DNA of 64,000 nt. Source: Nonomuraea polychroma (lineage in GTDB: Bacteria; Actinomycetota; Actinomycetes; Streptosporangiales; Streptosporangiaceae). The first letter of the stretch is position 1; each line of letters opens with the position of its first letter. A program made the position numbers and the translations under genes. Positions 61,561 to 64,000 of the stretch are shown piece by piece. The DNA lies in NCBI RefSeq assembly GCF_004011505.1, contig NZ_SAUN01000001.1:930001-994000 (forward strand), written 5' to 3'. The notes under the pieces are model-generated. The model made no database searches, was not told where the DNA came from, and saw nothing but the letters and a program-made list of their open reading frames with translations.

Positions 61561-62321
61561 CGCCCCTCGAAGACGGGCTCGCGGCGGGCGGCGAACGCGG
61601 CCCGGCCCTCGGCGGCGTCGGCGGTGGCGAAGCAGACGGTCTGCAGGTCGCGCTCGTACTGGATCGCCTGGTCGAGCGGCATCGAGTAGGCGGCCTTCAG
61701 GTTGGCCTTGGCGGTCTGCGCCGCGATCGGGGATCTTGTCGCGATTCTCCCGGCGAGCTCGATGGCGGCCGGCAGCAGTTCCTCCTGCGGGAACACCTCG
61801 GTGACGAGTCCCCACGCCATGGCTCGGGCGGCGTCGACGGGGTCGCCGGTCAGCAACATGCTGGCCGCGTTGCCCGGACCGATCGAGTGGGCCAGCAGCG
61901 CGGACTGGCCGCTGCCGCCGATCCAGCCGAGCTTGATCTCGGGGGCGGCGAACGTCGCCGTGCCGGCGGCCAGCCGGATGTCGCAGGCCAGGGCCAGCTC
62001 CAGGCCGCCGCCGTAGGCGTGGCCGTTGACGGCCGCGATGATCGGCTTGCGCAGGGCCCGGACCGCGTCGCCGTAGTCGCCGCGGTTGCGGAACTCCCAC
62101 GGCGTGTCGTACGCGTCCAGCTCCCGGATGTCGCTGCCCACGCAGAACGAGCGCTCGCCCGCGCCCGTGAGCACGGCCACCCGGACAGCCGGGTCGGCGT
62201 CGATCCGCGCCAGGCAGGTCCTGAGCGCGGCGGCCATGTCGGGGGTGATGGCGTTGAGTTTGGCGGGTCTGTTGAGGGTGACGACGGCCACGGGGCCGTC
62301 GACGTCGAGGAGGACGTCCAC
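61557..62321 (-). CDS. Enoyl-CoA hydratase/isomerase family protein
   Basis: 254 residues, crotonase superfamily: VAVVTLNRPAKLNAITPDMA, GERSFCVGSDIREL and NGHAYGGGLELALACDIRLA for the oxyanion hole, and GWIGGSGQSALLAHSIGPGN where hydratases usually carry one catalytic Glu. That Glu is replaced here, so a hydrolase, decarboxylase or isomerase rather than hydratase activity is possible. AGGAGCC precedes GTG 62321. First gene of a leftward operon with the CoA-transferase and following genes, driven by the FadR-type regulator's promoter or one nearby. Confidence 0.82.
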   Translation of the reverse strand: MDVLLDVDGPVAVVTLNRPAKLNAITPDMAAALRTCLARIDADPAVRVAVLTGAGERSFCVGSDIRELDAYDTPWEFRNRGDYGDAVRALRKPIIAAVNGHAYGGGLELALACDIRLAAGTATFAAPEIKLGWIGGSGQSALLAHSIGPGNAASMLLTGDPVDAARAMAWGLVTEVFPQEELLPAAIELAGRIATRSPIAAQTAKANLKAAYSMPLDQAIQYERDLQTVCFATADAAEGRAAFAARREPVFEGR

Positions 62322-62331
62322 GTGATGGCTC

Positions 62332-63048
62332 CTAGCAACAGAGGCGGATGTGCTGCTCGGCGTCGGCGCGGGCGACCTCGACCACCTCGCGCATGGCCTC
62401 CTCGGCCTTGCGGTGGTGACGGCGCCTGATCGCCACCGCCACGCGCTCGTGGCCGGGCAGCGTCTCCTTGTTGTGCGCCACCGAGCGGGTGTGCACCTGG
62501 CGCACGGACCGCAGGGCGATGCTGATCATGTCGTAGATGTAGAGCAGCAGGTCGTTGTCCGCCGCGGCGAACACGGCCTTGTGAAAGGCCAGGTCGGCTT
62601 CGATGAACGGCTCGGGGTCGTCGGCGGTGGCGTAGAGGGCGGCCAGGGCCTCGTCGACGCGCCGCACCGCGCTCGCGTCGGCGCGCTCGGCCGCCACCCT
62701 GGCCGCGCCCGGCTCCAGCGCCACGCGCAGGTCGGCCAGGACCCGGATGTCCTCGGGGCGCGGCTCCGGCTCGAACCGCCAGCTGAGCACGTCGGCGTCG
62801 AGCAGGTTCCAGGACTCGCGGGGGCGTACCCGGGTGCCCGCGCTCCTCCTGGTCTCCAGCAGGCCCTTGCCGGCCAGGACCTTGACGCCTTCCCGCACCG
62901 CCGACCGGCCCACCCCCAGCTCACCGACGAGGTGCTCTTCGACGGGGATGGATGTGCCGGGGGCCAGCGAGCCGCCGACGATGCGGGCGCCGAGGGCGTG
63001 CACCACCTGGACGTGCCGGGCGGCGTCCCGTTGAGGATCAGTTGCCAC
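62332..63048 (-). CDS. FadR-type GntR transcriptional regulator
   Basis: 238 residues: winged helix (about 10-78, SIPVEEHLVGELGVGRSAVR, EGVKVLAGKGLLETRRSAGT, RVRPRESWNLLD) and FCD domain with metal-binding DLAFHKAVFAAAD and GHERV. GTG 63048 was selected because it begins conserved sequence 40 bases downstream of the tandem palindromes; the frame opens at TTG 63069. The gene is 10 bases upstream of the enoyl-CoA hydratase gene in the same direction and thus probably autoregulated, controlling the leftward operon 62321-57610. Confidence 0.9.
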   Translation of the reverse strand: MATDPQRDAARHVQVVHALGARIVGGSLAPGTSIPVEEHLVGELGVGRSAVREGVKVLAGKGLLETRRSAGTRVRPRESWNLLDADVLSWRFEPEPRPEDIRVLADLRVALEPGAARVAAERADASAVRRVDEALAALYATADDPEPFIEADLAFHKAVFAAADNDLLLYIYDMISIALRSVRQVHTRSVAHNKETLPGHERVAVAIRRRHHRKAEEAMREVVEVARADAEQHIRLCC

Positions 63049-63087
63049 GCCCCGCACGTTAGCTCGCAAGTCGGATTTTTCCTAGCC

Positions 63088-63123
63088 CTTCATCAGATGA
63101 AGATGAAATTTCATCAGATGAAG
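63088..63123. promoter_or_regulatory. Tandem palindromic operator, centres 21 bp apart
   Basis: TTCATCAGATGAA occurs twice (63089-63101 and 63110-63122), each a perfect 6-1-6 inverted repeat, and GATGAAATTTCATC between them is a further perfect palindrome. The 21-bp spacing places both sites on the same face of the helix. Sitting 40-75 bases upstream of the FadR-type gene, they are the likely binding sites of its product and the control point of the sugar-acid operon. Confidence 0.8.
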
Positions 63124-63239
63124 CTGGTCTGTTGTGGTGGTGATCTCACGCACGGGGCTGACGCGGGTGTGGCTGAGCGTACGGATCGGTGATCTCGCGC
63201 AGGGCGGCCAGTGCCTGCCGGAGCTGCCGGGTCCGGGTC

Positions 63240-63512
63240 CGGCCCAAGTGGGCCTCCCATGCGGCTTCGATCTCACGGTGTGCCCGTCGAGTACAGCCGC
63301 GAAGGCCTGCGGCGGGTGTGGGCGATGGGGTGGCCGTTCAACGCCAGGCGAAACCTCGACGGCCTCACCCAGCGGGCGACCGACACCGATTGGACGGTCG
63401 GCGCCGGCCCGGAAGTGGCCGGCCCCGGCCTTTCGCTCCTGCTCCTCCTCGCCGGGCGCACCGCTGCCGGACGCCCTGCACGGTTCGGGAGTGGCCGCAC
63501 TCAGGGTCTGAC
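63240..63512 (+). pseudogene. Remnant of a TIGR03083-type (mycothiol-dependent isomerase-like) protein gene
   Basis: PVEYSREGLRRVWAMGWPFN, ARRNLDGLTQRATDTDWTVG, AGPEVAGPGLSLLLLLAGRT match the C-terminal region of the maleylpyruvate-isomerase-like DinB/TIGR03083 family. A frameshift near 63465 puts the last piece (PLPDALHGSGVAALRV, stop at 63510-63512) in another frame, and the N-terminal metal-binding half is missing. Confidence 0.6.
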
Positions 63513-63922
63513 TCGGGGCATGGATCCGCTGCGGATCGAGGACCCCCGTGAATCGGCCGAGAGACAAGAACGGCGTGGATTCTATGGGTCTACACAATGA
63601 TGTAGATCACTCCGCGCATTCGTCAATTATTGTCCGGGTTTTGTGACACAGTACCCGTGGAGGCGGCGTTAGAACACCCTAAATGGTCAGCATAGCCGCA
63701 GGTCAAGGCCCAAAATTAGGGGCGCGTCGTGACATGTCACGATCTTTTGTGAGTGACCTGACTGTTATATTCAGTCGTTTCTGACCGTTATATTTTTACA
63801 GATATTCTCCGCTTGATCGCCATCTCCGGGTCACCGTGATTTCCCGTCTCGGGATGGCTTTACGTTGCGGGGGCGCCCTCTGGCCGGAGGCGCCGTACCC
63901 GGGACAGCGCGAACGGAGAGTA
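63513..63922. promoter_or_regulatory. Long AT-rich regulatory region upstream of the peptide-type permease
   Basis: This 410-base region is much richer in A+T than its surroundings and contains: an inverted repeat TCTACA-CAATGA-TGTAGA (63589-63606), the perfect palindrome GTGACATGTCAC (63729-63740), and two direct repeats TGAC(T/C)GTTATATT (63759-63771 and 63782-63794), 23 bases apart. The repeats may be operators or tandem -10 elements for the downstream transporter. No small ORF or RNA family is apparent. Confidence 0.45.
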
Positions 63923-64000
63923 ATGGGCAAGTACCTGCTTCGCAGGTTGGCAATAAATGTGATCTTGGTTGTGATCGCGGCCAGTCTCGCGTACACGCTC
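63923..64000 (+). CDS. ABC transporter permease, DppB/GsiC type, N-terminus only
   Basis: The first 26 residues, MGKYLLRRLAINVILVVIAA then SLAYTL, are the standard opening of binding-protein-dependent peptide/nickel permeases of the DppB family: a short basic start (KYLLRRL) and the first membrane helix. GGAGAG lies directly upstream. The gene continues past the window. A peptide or oligosaccharide importer is likely to follow. Confidence 0.8.
   Translation, partial: MGKYLLRRLAINVILVVIAASLAYTL

Overview
The window is chromosomal DNA of a high-GC, Gram-positive actinomycete. GTG starts and 4-nt ATGA/GTGA gene overlaps are common, and it carries an ergothioneine operon, a CebR-type operator, a DtxR/IdeR-type iron box and many secreted glycoside hydrolases. 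A Streptosporangiaceae (Nonomuraea-like) source is my inference; no 16S or other marker is present.

Layout. 1-5 kb: end of a Uma2-family gene, a lipoprotein, a broken phospholipase-D-like gene, an AA10 lytic polysaccharide monooxygenase (LPMO) under two operators, a second copy of its promoter and terminator with the gene deleted between them, a PaiB-family pseudogene and an intact C45-family hydrolase coupled to it. 4.5-9 kb: glutaryl-CoA-dehydrogenase-like enzyme, divergent aldehyde dehydrogenase, class III CoA-transferase and GntR regulator, together resembling glutarate or lysine catabolism. 9-13.5 kb: an unknown protein behind a perfect iron box, a secreted type-B esterase, a membrane-anchored alpha/beta hydrolase, a deletion scar and an unknown protein. 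13.6-22.9 kb: a selenocysteine module: tRNA-Sec, selA, selB, an LLM-like protein, then a Tat-exported selenocysteine formate dehydrogenase (in-frame UGA at codon 192), FdhE, iron-sulfur subunit and NrfD-type membrane subunit. 22.9-29 kb: orphan NMT1-type binding lipoprotein, HxlR regulator divergent from an FAD oxidoreductase, and a Ser/Thr kinase with WD40-like repeats. 29-31 kb: an acetyltransferase fused to a toroid-like domain behind a beta-galactosidase remnant. 31.1-37.7 kb: ECF sigma factor, zinc anti-sigma, then egtA-B-C-D-E. 37.7-44 kb: GH28 remnant, two tandem AfsR/LuxR-type ATPases (the second without its DNA-binding domain) and two small membrane proteins.

44-63.1 kb is a large carbohydrate region aimed at L-fucose- or L-rhamnose-containing plant polymers. 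A leftward operon encodes a sugar ABC importer, an unknown 645-residue protein, an RraA-family protein, a secreted GH141-like beta-helix protein and a frameshifted GH106 rhamnosidase. It is divergent from a regulator joining an IS630-type HTH to a GntR/FCD protein. Next come a GH95 fucosidase, a fuconolactonase-type amidohydrolase, a DUF4432 epimerase, an SDR, a cytoplasmic binding-protein-like product, a second CoA-transferase, an enoyl-CoA hydratase and a FadR-type regulator with two palindromic operators spaced 21 bp. The right end holds a TIGR03083-type remnant, a long regulatory region and the start of a peptide-type ABC permease.

Two features stand out: the compact selenium/formate module, and repeated gene decay. 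GH2, GH28 and GH106 genes, a PaiB gene, a PLD gene, an amidohydrolase and one LPMO copy are all broken, usually beside intact former operon partners.
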